In this document: piece by piece, positions 36,285 to 48,593 of the stretch
How positions within the stretch are numbered: the first letter of the stretch is position 1
Layout: each line of letters starts with the position of its first letter
DNA from: Cryptomeria japonica
Lineage: Eukaryota > Streptophyta > Pinopsida > Cupressales > Cupressaceae
Assembly: GCF_030272615.1 (NCBI RefSeq)
Contig: NW_026729312.1
Location: 42,001-106,000, forward strand
Length of the DNA: 64,000 nt
Reading direction: 5' to 3'
Program-made: the position numbers and the translations under genes
Notes under the pieces: generated by a model
Told to the model about the DNA's origin: nothing
Seen by the model: the letters and a program-made list of their open reading frames with translations, nothing else
Databases searched by the model: none

Positions 36285-37742
36285 AAGAATAACAGATTGA
36301 CTTTAATTCCCCGACCTAAAAAATAAGAATGTTATTAAAACTGAATGGGTTTTTAGGAATAAATTAATGAGGATGGTCAAGTTGTAAGGAATAAGGCTAG
36401 ATTGGTTTGTAAAGGATATTCTTAGAAGGAAGGAATTGAATATGGTGAGACTTTTGCATTTGTATCTAGGATTGAAGCTGTAAGATTATTTATTGCCTAT
36501 GCTACCCATAAAAACTACAAGGTTTATCATATGGATGTTAAGTGTGCATTTTTGAATGGGGACCTTGATGAGGAACTTTATATTGAGCAACCTGATGTTT
36601 TTTCGCTTTCAGGTGATACAAACATGGTTTGCAGGCTAAGGAATGCTTTGTATGGATTGAAACAAGGACCTAGAGCTTGGTATGCAAGGTTGGATAAATA
36701 TCTTTTGAAGCTTGGTTTTACTAAGGGTAATGCCAACAATACTTTATATTATAAGATCACTGATGATGATATATTGATTATTGAAGTATTTGTTGATGAC
36801 ATCATTTGTGGAGGTGAAGATAAGTTGTGCATAGAATTTTCTAAGAATATGGAGAAAGAATTTGAAATGTCTATGATTGGGGAAATGAAATTTTTCTTAG
36901 GTTTGCAGATTACTTGAACTGATAAAGATATTTTAATCTATCAAACGAAGTATGCTAGGGAATTGTTGAATAAATTTGGTATGGGAGATTCTAAACTAGT
37001 AAGTAGTCCTATGGATACAAGTGAGAAATTGGCAAGGAAAGATGTTTTTAAACTCGTAAATCCTAAAAGATACAAATTTGTGATTAGAGGTCTGCTTTAT
37101 TTGACTGAGACTAGGCTTGACATAATGAATGATGTTTGTATTGCATCTAAATTTCAGAGTGATCCTAGAGAAAATCTTGAGAGTGCGGTGAAAAAGATTT
37201 TTAGATACTTGCAAGGTACATCTGAATATGGTTTGTGGTACCCTAAGGATTATGACTTTACATTATGTGCATATACAGATGCTAATTGGGCTGGAGATGT
37301 TCATTACTGGAAAAGTACTTCTGGTGGAGCTTTGTTTCTTGGAAAGAAGTTGGTTTCATGGATCAACAAGAAACAATCATGTACTTATTTGTCTACAGTT
37401 GAAGCTAAGTATGTTGTTGTTGGTACTAACTGTACACAGGTTCTATGGATGAAGAAAATGTTGAAGGATATCAAAGTGAATTACATTGGACCTGTAGTTA
37501 TTCACTATGATAACTGTGTTGCTATTGACATATCAAAGAATCTAGTATTTCACTCTAAGATAAAGCACATATCTATCAAGTATCACTTTTTGAAGGAGAG
37601 GGTCGAAGAAAATGAAGTTAGATTGGTTTATGTGAACACTAAAGAGTAGATTTTAGATATTTTCACTAAACCTTTGTCTAAAGAATCATTTGAGTACCTA
37701 AGAGACAGGTTAGGGGTTTCTGCCCCTCCGACAGAGAACTGA
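36285..37742 (+). pseudogene. outer copia: reverse transcriptase and RNase H
   Basis: RT begins NRLTLIPRPKK and TEWVFRNK, then 36531-36917 gives MDVKCAFLNGDLDEELYIEQ, CRLRNALYGLKQGPRAWYAR, the catalytic FVDDIICGG and MKFFLGLQIT, ending at a stop in place of Trp or Arg. RNase H (36963-37649) has LDIMNDVCIASKFQ, FRYLQGTSEYGLWY, DANWAGD, STVEAKYV and HYDNCVAI. The final motif is KIKHISIKYHFLKERV, where the usual Asp or Glu after H-I is Ser, so an active-site acid is lost. The protein would end TKPLSKESFEYLRDRLGVSA near 37742 after one more stop. Confidence 0.92.
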
Positions 37743-38144
37743 TTGATGCTTTTTGGCATCAGTCTAGTATGTATTATTAGAGATATTATTCATTCTAGTA
37801 CTGATGATACTGCTTAGGGGGAGTAGTTATCCTTATGTTTCAGTAATTTTTATTTTTTCTTTGATATTTTTGCCAGATTTTTGGCATTGATGTCAAAGGG
37901 GAGAGATGTTGATGTGAAAAACTTAAGGATTTGTATACATCACGGGGAGAGATATATGTGTAAAATGAAGATTTATAGAGATATCATTCACATGGGGAGT
38001 TTGGTCTTTGTTTCAGAATTTAATTGTTATATCTTTGAGTGGGAGATTGTTGGTTGTCTTCCATTGGGGGAGAGTTGTTTGGCATTTCTTGGTACTTAGA
38101 CGTTTTTCACATCTAGTGTTGCCATCAATGCCAAAGGGGGAGAT
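37743..38144 (+). other. copia 3' region with repeated purine tracts
   Basis: Between the end of RNase H and the 3' LTR, GGGGAGA-type purine runs occur about six times: near 37815 (TTAGGGGGAG), 37899 (CAAAGGGGAGAG), 37942, 37993, 38056 (TTGGGGGAGAG) and 38131 (CCAAAGGGGGAGAT). The last abuts the LTR and is the likely functional polypurine tract. Confidence 0.75.
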
Positions 38145-39377
38145 CATTGGCCATTTGAAGGAATTGATTATGTGTTCCATTGATGTTTTGTCATTGATGT
38201 CAACACTAGCTGTTTTGGATGCTTTACTGACACTCTTCTGGCCCCATTAGGTTGTGTGGTTTCTAGTTGGTTTAGATCCAGCATGATCAGGTATGCTCCG
38301 GTATGTTTTGGTTATGGAATTGGCTTACTCATGTTCATATTTAGGCAGTTGGTTTTGGTTCTAGAGATTAGATGCTATCTTGTTTGCTTGGAAGCTTGGT
38401 TTGTGGTTTCAGCGAGGGTTTCATCAACAGAGCTTTGATGAAGATCTTTGATGATATGCATAAGTGGTATTAGTGTGGCTTATGGTGGAGATTCGGGATG
38501 CTGATGGTGATCATGTTCAAGAATTGGTGGATTGGGATTATTGCTTTGGCGTGTATGGGCCTATATTAGGTCTCGGTGTATCTAGGTTACGGACTGACTT
38601 AATGTAACGTGTGGATTAGACCTCTCGAAGTCTTTTTGAGATGTCTTATGGGTTGGATATTATTTGTTTGGTCTAAGGCTGACATGTTTTGTAATTATGT
38701 AATTAGTTTATTGTGTGGTGGCCGACTTGATTGTTTATGGTCAAGGGTTTGTATATATATGATGTAAGATCTCATTGTAGATGATATCAGTATATAGGAA
38801 AGACATATGGATATGTAATGTGTGAATAATGTAATATCATTCAGGCAGAGGATTTAGTCAATAATTGGAGATCGAGTTGGGTTTATGTAAGGGGATTGAG
38901 TCCTCTGGTATTGAACTTAACCAGAATTGTCTTCAGGTATAGGAGATGCCATCTTTGCAATTCATTCATTCTTCCAAATTGTAGTCTGGATTTCTATGTA
39001 GACAGTGAGACTCCTTTTGTGATGAGCAGTGCGCTCTAGGTTGTTGGCCTTCCTACAAATGCATGCCCCTCAATTGTAATTCACATACTTACTACAAAAG
39101 TATTATCTGACTGTGGGTAGGCTTCCCACTGTGGTTTTTCCCTTTACTGGGTTTTCCACGTACAAATATTATTGTCACGTAGATGGTATTTAGTCTCTAA
39201 TTATTGTTTATGCTTAATTGGTTTATCTACTATTTCGGTATTTGGTTTAAGCATTCCAGTATTAATGTTTTGGGTTCCGGTTTTAAATTTTTAAATTTCT
39301 TAAGGTTCCGGTAATCTGAGACAACTGATTCACCCCCCCCCCCCCAGTTGTCTTCTGGTTATTTGAACTGTCTAACA
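38145..39377 (+). repeat. 3' LTR of the outer copia
   Basis: The LTR follows the purine tract CCAAAGGGGGAGAT and begins CATTGGCC, probably from an original TGTTGGCC. It ends 'ttgaactgtctaaca' at 39377 after a run of about 14 C residues. It is collinear with 16225-17376 but has an additional ~60 bases at the start. Confidence 0.85.
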
Positions 39378-40560
39378 AGTTTGAACTCTTGTTTAAGTTG
39401 CAAGTCTCTTTTCTAAGTAGATGAGATGAAGTCCCAAATGTCCATAAATTCTAAGACACCTTTTTTGAATAAGCTCTTACTTTGTAATTGGGAACAAAGA
39501 GCAAGTTGATCATCAAAGCATATCAATTTATTCCACCAAATAGATGAAGATGATAAGCTCATTTCATGGCTAAGGTCTTATTCATTTCATTCAAGAAGAG
39601 GAAACACAAGTTGCTACACTTTCCATATGCTTAAAAATTTTCTAGAAGATTGAGGTTTAAATTATCTTGCCATAATGATTTGATCTTTCCACCCAACTTC
39701 TTTCCAAGCATTGTTGGCTCTAGTGGTAGCAATTCAGTGTCTAATAAGTGACCTCAACGGTGCTGATCCATGAAGACTTCCTCTAATCCATTTGGTAATT
39801 AGGAAAACTCCTTGTGTAAAGGGGTCAATCACTCCTAACCCACTTTTCTTTTTGGTTGAATACAATGTGACCATGAAGCAATAACATGTCCCATTTTATT
39901 ATTCCATCTTCCCCACAAGAACCTTCTAATCAATTGTGTTTGTTGAAATATATCTATTTTTCGAAGGGAGCCAACAAGATGAAATGTAGACATGGTTGGC
40001 TATGAGAATTTAATTAGCAATTTAAATAGAACCAACCATTGAGAGAAATGTGTTTAACCAATGTTCAATCTTCCTTTTTAATTTCAGCATGAACCATTTC
40101 AACATTTCAAACAAGGAGACTCCTATCATAAATGGGATGCCAAGGTTTCTTGAGATCACACCATGATAGTTGAATTTCCTTTGGGAGGGAATCTAAGAGG
40201 GTGATTGATCACCTAAAGTCATCCAAAATTTAGTTTTATTAGGAGAAATTAGAGAACCAAAAGAAGCATAGTATAAGTCTAAGATTTCAAGAGTTAGTTG
40301 AGCTCCTCTTGAGAATTTTGAAAATAATAAGATATCATCAACAAAATGAGAATTTGAAACCACTTCATCACCTGATAGAGAAATGTCATGGATAATTTTT
40401 GGTTGTTTAGTATGATGTAGAAGGTATCCAAGGGCATTAGCAATGAGCACATAAAACAAGGGAGGTAAGGGACAACCTTGTCTTATTGATGTTGAAATGT
40501 TGATATTTTTTAGGGATTCCAAATTCAATATTTCAACATGAAAATCATTTGAGCTCAACC
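39378..40560 (-). pseudogene. LINE (non-LTR retrotransposon) RT fragment, copy A
   Basis: The open part (40193-40558) encodes a piece of LINE reverse transcriptase: ISTSIRQGCPLPPLFYVLIA (the RQGCPLSPxLF motif), NALGYLLHHTK, then HFVDDILLFSK (the catalytic F-A/V-D-D). Downstream, the minus strand to 39378 keeps broken family-like phrases (VHAEIKKEDW, GWFYLNC). The 5' part of the LINE is missing beyond 40560, and the fragment abuts the copia LTR on the left. Part of it (40216-40560) is duplicated at 49889-50206. Confidence 0.85.
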
Positions 40561-41394
40561 ACTTGAATAATTTTATTTATTTACCATGCAATATTTTTAT
40601 TTATTCATTTTACTTTATTTTTTTAATTCTTTATTTAACATTGTAATGCATAAATATTTATTTTTAATAATTATGGTTCAATTAAATTATTATTATTTAT
40701 TTAATGGTTGCTATAATCAAAATATAGTATAAATAGCAAGCACCTTGTAATGAATTGATTCATTAGTAGATGGTACTTGCATACTTACACACATTATAGA
40801 GCTTATAGTTTTCTTCAAACATTTAAAAATATTATATGTGATTCTAGCAACTTTTCGCCCAAATATATTATCTCTAGTAATTTTGGAAATATGAGCAAGA
40901 TCAAATTGAAAGTCATCTTAATATTATGATGCAAGTGTGATATAGATCCATAATGATCTTTATTTATATATCAACAATTACTTCAAAAAAATATTGTATT
41001 CACTAGAAATCCATTCAATGATTTAAGTGTTACTACAAAAATATTCTAAACTTTTGTAGACAAATGCATCGAATAGAATGATGCTAATGAGAAATGTGAA
41101 CCTAGGAATATACAATATGAACAAGTTAAAAAAACAAACTATATATCCCATCTTGTGGAATAAGGAAGAAAAGTATTTCACTTTTACATAAACTAATTTT
41201 GTTTTACCAATTTTCATATTACTTACGTATTAATGTTTAGAACTAGATTATTGGTTGTACATCAAGCTTTTCACAAACATTTTTTTTTATATTTATGAAC
41301 AAAGTGATTTTTTAAAAAAAATATTTCCTTTCTTCATGTAAATATACGAGATTTCTATTAGATGTAGGCCATTTCAAAATCATGTGCAATAGAT
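40561..41394. other. AT-rich spacer, duplicated at 50207-51055
   Basis: The sequence is collinear with the spacer in copy B and holds no convincing gene. A 64-codon minus-strand ORF (41023-41217) has a counterpart in B (50639-50872), but their frames differ after about 15 residues, so coding constraint is not supported. Confidence 0.6.
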
Positions 41395-43190
41395 TAAATA
41401 TTTGCAAACATTAAATTATATAATCTTGATTTATCATAACAATTAAACTATGTATAATAATATGCTAGGTGAAGCCACCAATAATATGCTTTTGTCTTCA
41501 ATAAGGAGAATACACCAAAAAGTCAGCCTTAGCAAAAAACAAAGTCATGTACACATGTTTATAACAATCAAAAGATTTCATTATTAAATTTCAAAGTAGA
41601 ACAAATAATCCACAAGTAATAGACAAAATAGCCAATGAAAATTTGTCTAAAAAGATAACTACTAATTTCCATTTAAATTTTAACATTGTAATATTTTAAC
41701 TAAGGATAATTATTTTATAGATGTATCCCTTTATAGTGTCAGGTCCTTCATCTATGGAAACACAATTTTTATCTTGATTTAGCATAACAATTAAACTATA
41801 TATAATAACATGTTGGGTGAAGCCAAAAGTAATTAATGTGTTTTTGTCTTCAATAAAGAGAACACACCAAAAACCTTCTTGTAGACAAATTTATAACAAT
41901 CAAAGGGCTTCCTTATTAAATTTAAAAGTAGTACAAATAATTCACTAGTAGAAAAATAACCAATGAGAATTTGTCTAAAAAGCTAACTACTAATTTCTAT
42001 TTAAATTTCAACATTGTAATATTTTAAATAAGGATAATTACTTCATAGAAAAAAAATATAACTCGCCTTTTATAGATGTATCCCTTTATAGTGTCAGGTC
42101 CTTCATATATGGAAACACAATTTTTATCTTGATTTAGCATAACAATTAAACTATATACAATAATATGTTGGGTGAAACCACCAATAATGTGTTTTTGTCT
42201 TCAATACGGAGAATGCACCAAAAAGCCTTCCTTAGAAAAAATAAAGTCCTATACACATATTTATAACAATCAAAAGATTTCATTATTAAATTTAAAAGTA
42301 GTACAAATAATCCACAAGTAAGTAACAAAATAACCAATGAGAATTTTTCTAAAAAGCTAACTACTAATTTCTATTTAAATTTTAATATTGTAATATTAAA
42401 TAAGGATAATTACTCCATAGAAAAAAAATTATAACTCACCTTTTATAGTGTCACGTCCTTCATCCATGGAAACATAATTGTTATCCTGACTTAGCATACC
42501 AATTAAACTATATACAATAATATGCTGGGTGAAGCCACCAATAATGTGTTTTTGTCTTCAGTAAGGAGAATACACCATAAAGCCTTCCTTAGCAAAAATA
42601 AAGTCCTATACACATATTTATAACAATCAAAAGATTTCATTATTAAATTTAGAAGTTGTACAAATAATCCACAAGTAATAGACAAAATAACCAATGAGAA
42701 TTTGTCTAAAAAGCTAAGTACTAATTTCTATTTAAATTTTAACATTATAATATTTTAAATAAGGATAATTACTTTATAGAAAAAAAATATAACTCACCTT
42801 TTATAGATGTATCCCTTTATAGTACCAGGTCCTTCGTCTATGAAAGCACAATTTTTATCTTGATTTAGCATAACAATTAAACTATATACAATAATATGCT
42901 GGGTGAAACCACCAATAATGTGTTTTTTGCCTTCAATAAGGAGAATACACCAAAAACCATTCCTTAGCAAAAGTAAATTCATGTACACATATTTATAACA
43001 ATAAAAGGATTTCATTATTAAATTTAAAAGTGGTACAAATAATCCACATGTAATAGACAAAATAACCAATGAGGATTTGTCTAAAAATCTATGTACTAAT
43101 TTCTATTTAAATTCGAACTTTGTAATATTTTAAATAAGGACAATTACTTCAAAGAAAAAATAATAACTTACCTTTTACAGATGTAGCCCT
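41395..43190 (-). repeat. array A: tandem exon-like modules downstream of the RLP gene
   Basis: Units of 355-375 bases are anchored by 'tttatagtgtcaggtcc' near 41730, 42085, 42442, 42816 and 43190. The last anchor is the RLP stop itself. On the minus strand each unit carries a copy of the gene's final coding stretch (TTGTGTTTCCATGGATGAAG and ACACTATAAA). In most units this is followed by ATAAAAG and a splice-donor-like GTGAGTTAT, then AT-rich sequence and a frame reading MVILSITCGLFV and LLNLIMKSFDCYKYVYRT. The order matches array B. Confidence 0.88.
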
Positions 43191-44332
43191 TTATAGTGTC
43201 AAGTCCTTCATCCATGGAAACACAATTTTTAGGATTGCATCAACTTTATTGAAATATTTCCTTCTCCAACTCATTTTTATCAAGATCAATGACACTATTC
43301 CTCCAAATGCTACTCCATGTGACAATCCTAATGCTATTCCATACAAAGGATATTTAGTGCTTTTCTTTTCTTTTTTAATTGAAACTTCAGGAGGACGAGG
43401 AATATATTGTAGCCAAGAACAATTTTTGGGTAGGGGACACCCCCATAAATTAGGATTTCCTGAATAAGAGGATTCTGCAAATGTACTCATCTGTGTTCCT
43501 TGAGGTATACTTCCTGAAAGGTGGTTGTTTGATAAATTTAGGAAACCTAAAGAGTTAAGAGATATAAACTCCATAGGGATTTTTCCAAAAAAATTATTTC
43601 TTGAAAGGTCTAATGACTCTAGCTGACCCATTTCTCCCAAACTACTTGGAATGGTCCCATTCAAATTGTTCATTGAAAGGTTCAAAAACCTTAACCCCTT
43701 TAAATTCCCGAAATCAAAAGGAATTCCTCCCTCCAATTCATTATTGGATAGATCCATGGCTGTGAGAGTGGAAAGAATATATGTGTAGTGCTCATCTATA
43801 CCCTTTGAAGTCATATCCAATCCGTCCTGATATGTTTGCTCACCAGAAAAAGTGGACAATACAATACCATCTTGGTCTTCTATTGTCATTGCTTGCAATG
43901 ATACAATTGTGTGTGGAATTAAACCTGAGAAATGATTGGAAGAAAGGAGCAAGATTTGAAGGTATATTAGTTGGCCTATGGCTGAAGGAATATTCCCTGT
44001 AAAATTGTTTTTCTTCATCACCAATACTCTTAGAACAGAAAAATTTCCAATTGTTGGTGGCATTTCACCTCCAAAAAAGTTGTTCCCGATATCAAGAACT
44101 TGTAAAAATGAACAATTTGATATTGAAGGTGGAAAAGATCCATTCAGGATATTACCATGAACAACTAATGAGCTTAATTGCCTTAGTCTACTAAATTCAT
44201 ATGGTAAGCTTCCCTTCAAACTGTTGTTTCCCAAATTTAAGACAATGAGAGAAGAGCAATTGGACAAGCTTACAGGGATCATTCCACTTATTTTGTTGTT
44301 TGCAAGATTTAAAAGCTGGAGTTGAAATAATT
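43191..44332 (-). pseudogene. RLP copy A, 3' part (LRRs, transmembrane segment, tail)
   Basis: This is the C-terminal half of an LRR receptor-like protein, a cell-surface receptor class without a kinase. It reads SLSNCSSLIVLNLGNNSLKG, further LRRs (GEMPPTIGNFSVLRVLVMKK), a non-LRR island (DQDGIVLSTFSGEQTYQDGL) and the final repeats ALTAMDLSNNELEGGIP-like and SLGFLNLSNNHLSGSIPQGT. The juncture CPLPKNCS follows, then a membrane span (ALGLSHGVAFGGIVSLILI) and a short basic tail ending in WMKDLTL. Unlike copy B it lacks the 26-bp deletion here. The coding sequence is cut at 44332 by the TAATT-flanked insertion and continues at 48594. Confidence 0.93.
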
Positions 44333-47300
44333 TGTAATGCCCCGCCAGGAAACCCCGAAGGGATTAAGCCATAACACAAGAATAGAGTGCAAATTTTTTT
44401 TAAAAAAATTACACCACATTAAGATACAACAAGATATCAAAGAATCAGATTGCATAGCGGAAGACTTCAACTAACTCCTAAAGAGTTTCCCAACGAGATT
44501 ACTTAAATTTCACAATTCACTTAACTCACACAATTAATCCAAAAGCTGAATATCTTAATAACGAGATAATTCATAATCAGGATAATTCCTTTCTAAAGAG
44601 GGAAATATAAATCACAAGCGAAGATTCATCATTAAGATCCATTCATAATCTTCATTCAAGCTTTTCATTTAAAACTACAAACCATACATCTAACATTCTA
44701 ATACACTAGGATTTCATCATAACATAAGGGATCTTTCCAAGCATATTTAAATTCCTTAACAACAACTAAGTATAATTCATTACTCTAAGTTACATGCTTT
44801 CATATTCCAACTTATTGCATTTCAAAAGACGATTGCATACTAGCATCTACGATAAATCTCATCTAAACCACTTAAGCATTTGATCAACATGACATTCACG
44901 AAAGAATTGAATATAAGCATTAATAGTTAATTCCAATTATCCACTTAACCATTCTAACATAAGTTAATCATACATGATAAAGCTGAATAAAGGAAACATA
45001 AGAGAATAACATCACATAACACCATAATGATCTCGGAGTTCACCCCTAAAGGGCTACATCTCCGGGTCTACTCAACTGCAAGACCCCTCTGATAAATAAT
45101 AAAGTTAAGAATTCACGAGGTTACACCATACAATCCAGCCATCAAGGCGATACATAAACAATATACAAACGACCACATCGGTCCATTAATACATAAACGA
45201 TCCCTGAAAAGGACAGGGTCCAGCTGAACATAATCAAAGCTAAAACAAGAGGTCCATGAGAGCATCCATAAAACTGAGCCATCACCACCCAAGGTCTATC
45301 ATGAAACTGACACTCACAAGGGCATAATCAAAAGGACGACCCACAAAGGTACTCTTAACAGGACAAAACGACAACACACTAGCAAACGTAGGGACAAGTG
45401 TCATCACACAACCTGGTATGGTTACCATGGCAAGTCTTCATAGGTCCCGGCCCCATACACTGGGTTACCCTGGCAACCTAATCCAAACTTCCGGCCCATC
45501 CAAGCCTCATGTGGACCCACACATCCTCTCGTGAAGACAAGGATGGTGGTTTGCCATTTCAGGCCTTCTCACAGCATGTCGAACCTATGATAGCACTCGT
45601 CTCATGTGTGAGGCACAATTATCTTACTTAGAAATTACATTCTAATCTACTATTAGGTTATCACTTATTAGACTCACTTTCGACGGGTTATCCAGCAGCC
45701 ACTTTGGGCGCGGCCCCCAATCGAAAGCCACTTTCCCATACGACACTAGACTATACTCAAACGAACTCAAAACCAAGGAATACACATGGTCAGACGAACG
45801 GAGTTCAAGAAGAGAGAAACAATCATTTGGTCAAACACGACTCAAGGGTAATCACTTACTGACGGTACTCTAACTAGAGACCCGACCAACAACGGTCAAC
45901 CACAATCATCATTCGACTCACACATAAGGAGGATATGATCAAAACGACACTACCACAATACAACAGTCAACTCGGAAATCGAGGACTGAAACAGGTACCC
46001 CAAGTCAATCCATACGACAGGGTCCTACTAAACAAAGCAAAACATGCCATTTCATAATTAAAGGCGAATACAAAAATTAAACTCGCAAAGGCAATAATCA
46101 GAAAGGCAATATCTCCTCAAATTGATTTAATCATACAAGTCGATCAAGTTTTCTACAAGATCTAAATCAGCTTACAGTTATCTACCTCATCAAGGGATAA
46201 GTTGTTCTTGGTTTTCTAACTCCTAAGGTTCAAAGCATCGAACAGGCAAATTAAGCCATAATGAGTTTTTAACCAATTCATAATAATTAAACTCAGACAG
46301 CCATTAATCAATTAAACAAGGTATTTAATCTCCAATCAAAACGTCATAGACATACTGGTTCGAAATCAATCTCTACAGATTCATATTTTTTTAATCCCAG
46401 ATGCACTATACGGATCACGGAAATTTAAATATAAAAAGGAAATCCAAATGAAGATAATCATTATCAAAAGCATATCGTTAAATTTCTAATGCCCAACGAT
46501 AAATATTTCACTACTTTTCAATTACTCAAATGATATGTTCTACGATAATATTTAACATCATCAAGTAGAATTACATCGACAATATTAAATTGCAAAATAA
46601 CAGTTTCAGAACTTAATTAGAAAAGGTACCAAAGTCGTGAAATGAAATTGGATGATGATTAACCTATAACCCCATTTTAAAATTAATCAATACCAATTTA
46701 ACATTTAACATGATATTCCACCTCTAATCATAATTAAGAATCTAACTAAACTTAACATTAAAAATACTTCCATTAAAATGATATAAAATATCATATGCAT
46801 TTTCTTTCTTTTGAATGATAAAAAAAAAATACATAAAAAAAACTATTTTAAAAACTATGATTAAAAAACGCATAGAAAGTGAGGCGAGGGCGGGCCATGC
46901 CCTAACCCTAGCCGCAGGCACTGGGGGAGCTTCGTGGGCGGCGCCACGGTGGTGCCCGCAGGCGCCGCGGCGCCCTGCGGCCACCACGGCCCCTGCGGCC
47001 ACCGCCGTGAGCCGCAGGCACACGGTCTCACAACCCATGCGGAGGACCAGGGAGAAACGGGGGAGCAAGCGGGGGACGCGCGGGGGAAGGGGGGAGGAGC
47101 GGGTGGAGCTCCGCTCCCCGCCCTCCAACCCCAAACCCACAGTTAAAACATCAAACGCGCAGTCTGCAAAATAATACGTTTTAAATTTTAAATATGAACA
47201 CACAGTTCGGTTTTATTCACAGTTCGGTGTTTATTAAAAAAAATCGCCCAGCTCGGAGTTAAATCAAATGAAACCCCAATCTCAAATTTGCTAAAAATAA

Positions 47301-48593
47301 TTTTCGATTTACTATGAGTTCGGATTCAAAGAACTGCGTTTTGGGTATCATATTATCTTGATGTTTTTTTTTTATTATTCTTTACAAACACCCCAAGGGT
47401 TTCAAACGCCCAAAATGAAAAGAGAAATTAACAACATCTCACATACACTCCCAGCCAAGCTAAATAATTTACCAAATCAATTCATAAGCATGGCATTCGA
47501 TGGAGAATCTAAAACCAAGATAAAACCCCCATTTCCATTTTAAACAAAAACTAAAATTGAGAGATAAATCCTACCTGATCTCGCGTTCCTGGCAAGATCT
47601 GTTGAGAGTCCAAATCTCCAGCTCCCAAATCCTTCCTTCTCCATCCAAAATCCTCCAATTTCATCTCCAAAATCTTTCCCAACCAAAATTCCTCCAAAAA
47701 TGTCCCTCCTCCCCAAATTTCCCCAAATTTGGGTTATATGGAAGAGTTGACCAAAAATTCTATTTTTGGAATTAAAAATCTTTATTTACAAATAATTCTC
47801 AAAATTAATTCTTTTCAACTATAGCAACAATTTAACTTGCTTTTTAATTCAAAAACGATTTCCTCAATTAATACGATTTAACCTTTCAAATTTTAAAAGC
47901 CAACAGAATACGATTAATCTATTGCGATAAAATACATAACTTTCTTTTTCAACAGCATATATAAAATGCATTAAATATTCAAGATTAGTCATTTAATCGA
48001 ATTTACTCCCAATTAAAATAAGCAATTCATTAACAACGAAAATCGCATAACGAATTCCCGATTAATTTAGTCCATAAATCTCTAATGCACAAATACATAT
48101 ATAATCAAAATAATTACTAAGGACTAATTAATCAATTTAACCATGCACACCAAGCATGCAAATCGAGAAGGTCAACCAAATAGATGACTCGCAAACCCAA
48201 ACAAAAAGGGATGACCGACGACGACTGGCGATGCTCACTTGAGCACGGCTAAGGTCAACTAGGGTCTTACGACCACCTAATCCAACTCTAAGGATTAAAA
48301 AGGTACACTCAAACCTGCACATCCAGGTGAAGACGAACCTCGCACTCAAGCGACATTGTACCTGAAATCTCCTGCAACCAAGAGTCATACATGCATACAT
48401 ATATAAACTTAATGAAAGCGTTAGCTCGATAATAATACCACGAAATAGGTACACAAAACAACTTGCATACAACTAGTGTGAAACCACATCAACAGCTATG
48501 CGTAAAATCAATCATCTGACTATAACATAATATTACGATAAACTAATCAAGATTAAACCAAGGTTAGAAATAGATTAGGGCAGGGGTACTACA
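44333..48593. mobile_element. 4.26 kb LTR-like insertion, probable solo LTR
   Basis: The insertion begins TGTAATGCCCCGCC and ends GGGGTACTACA, so its ends are TG...CA and form an imperfect inverted repeat (TGTARTRCCCC). It is flanked by TAATT (44328-44332 and 48594-48598), a perfect 5-bp target duplication, and lies inside an LRR codon series of RLP copy A. I see no repeated terminal block, no gag or pol and no primer-binding site, so a single very long LTR is likelier than a complete element. It contains a GC-rich island (46870-47110). A TATA-like CCATATAACCC near 47735 on the minus strand with a donor-like site near 47577 hints at minus orientation, but this is uncertain. Confidence 0.75.
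46870..47110. other. GC-rich island inside the long LTR
   Basis: About 240 bases are strongly GC-rich in an otherwise AT-rich region, with recurring 'cgcagg' and 'ccgcagg' words and CpG sites. ORFs occur on both strands simply because stops are rare. It may be a promoter-proximal part of the LTR. Confidence 0.7.

Larger units (their letters stand above)
16225..39377 (+). mobile_element. Ty1/copia retrotransposon split by nested insertions (outer element of the nest)
   Basis: A plus-strand copia element with 5' LTR, tRNA-Met primer-binding site, gag, protease, integrase, RT, RNase H, purine tracts and 3' LTR. Its gag is interrupted at 18183/34265 by a 16.1 kb LTR element flanked by GATAT. Removing that insertion leaves about 7.07 kb, a normal copia size. 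The gag frame rejoins across the gap: KELDD before and KREDDEFKKNEEL after. The LTRs differ by roughly one base in seven by eye, so this is the oldest member of the nest. The coding parts contain many stops and frameshifts. Confidence 0.9.

Noticed and set aside
39333..39346. long C-run as a possible G-quadruplex site
   Set aside because: It is a single homopolymer at the end of the copia LTR, shared in shorter form by the 5' LTR, and is better explained as slippage in an LTR-end tract.
41023..41217. 64-codon ORF with a partner in copy B (50639-50872)
   Set aside because: The paralogs change frame relative to each other after the first residues, so there is no sign of coding selection.
46742..47203. 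153-codon minus ORF and 119-codon plus ORF rich in Ala, Arg and Gly
   Set aside because: Both arise from a GC-rich island where stops are rare. They overlap on opposite strands and have no motif.
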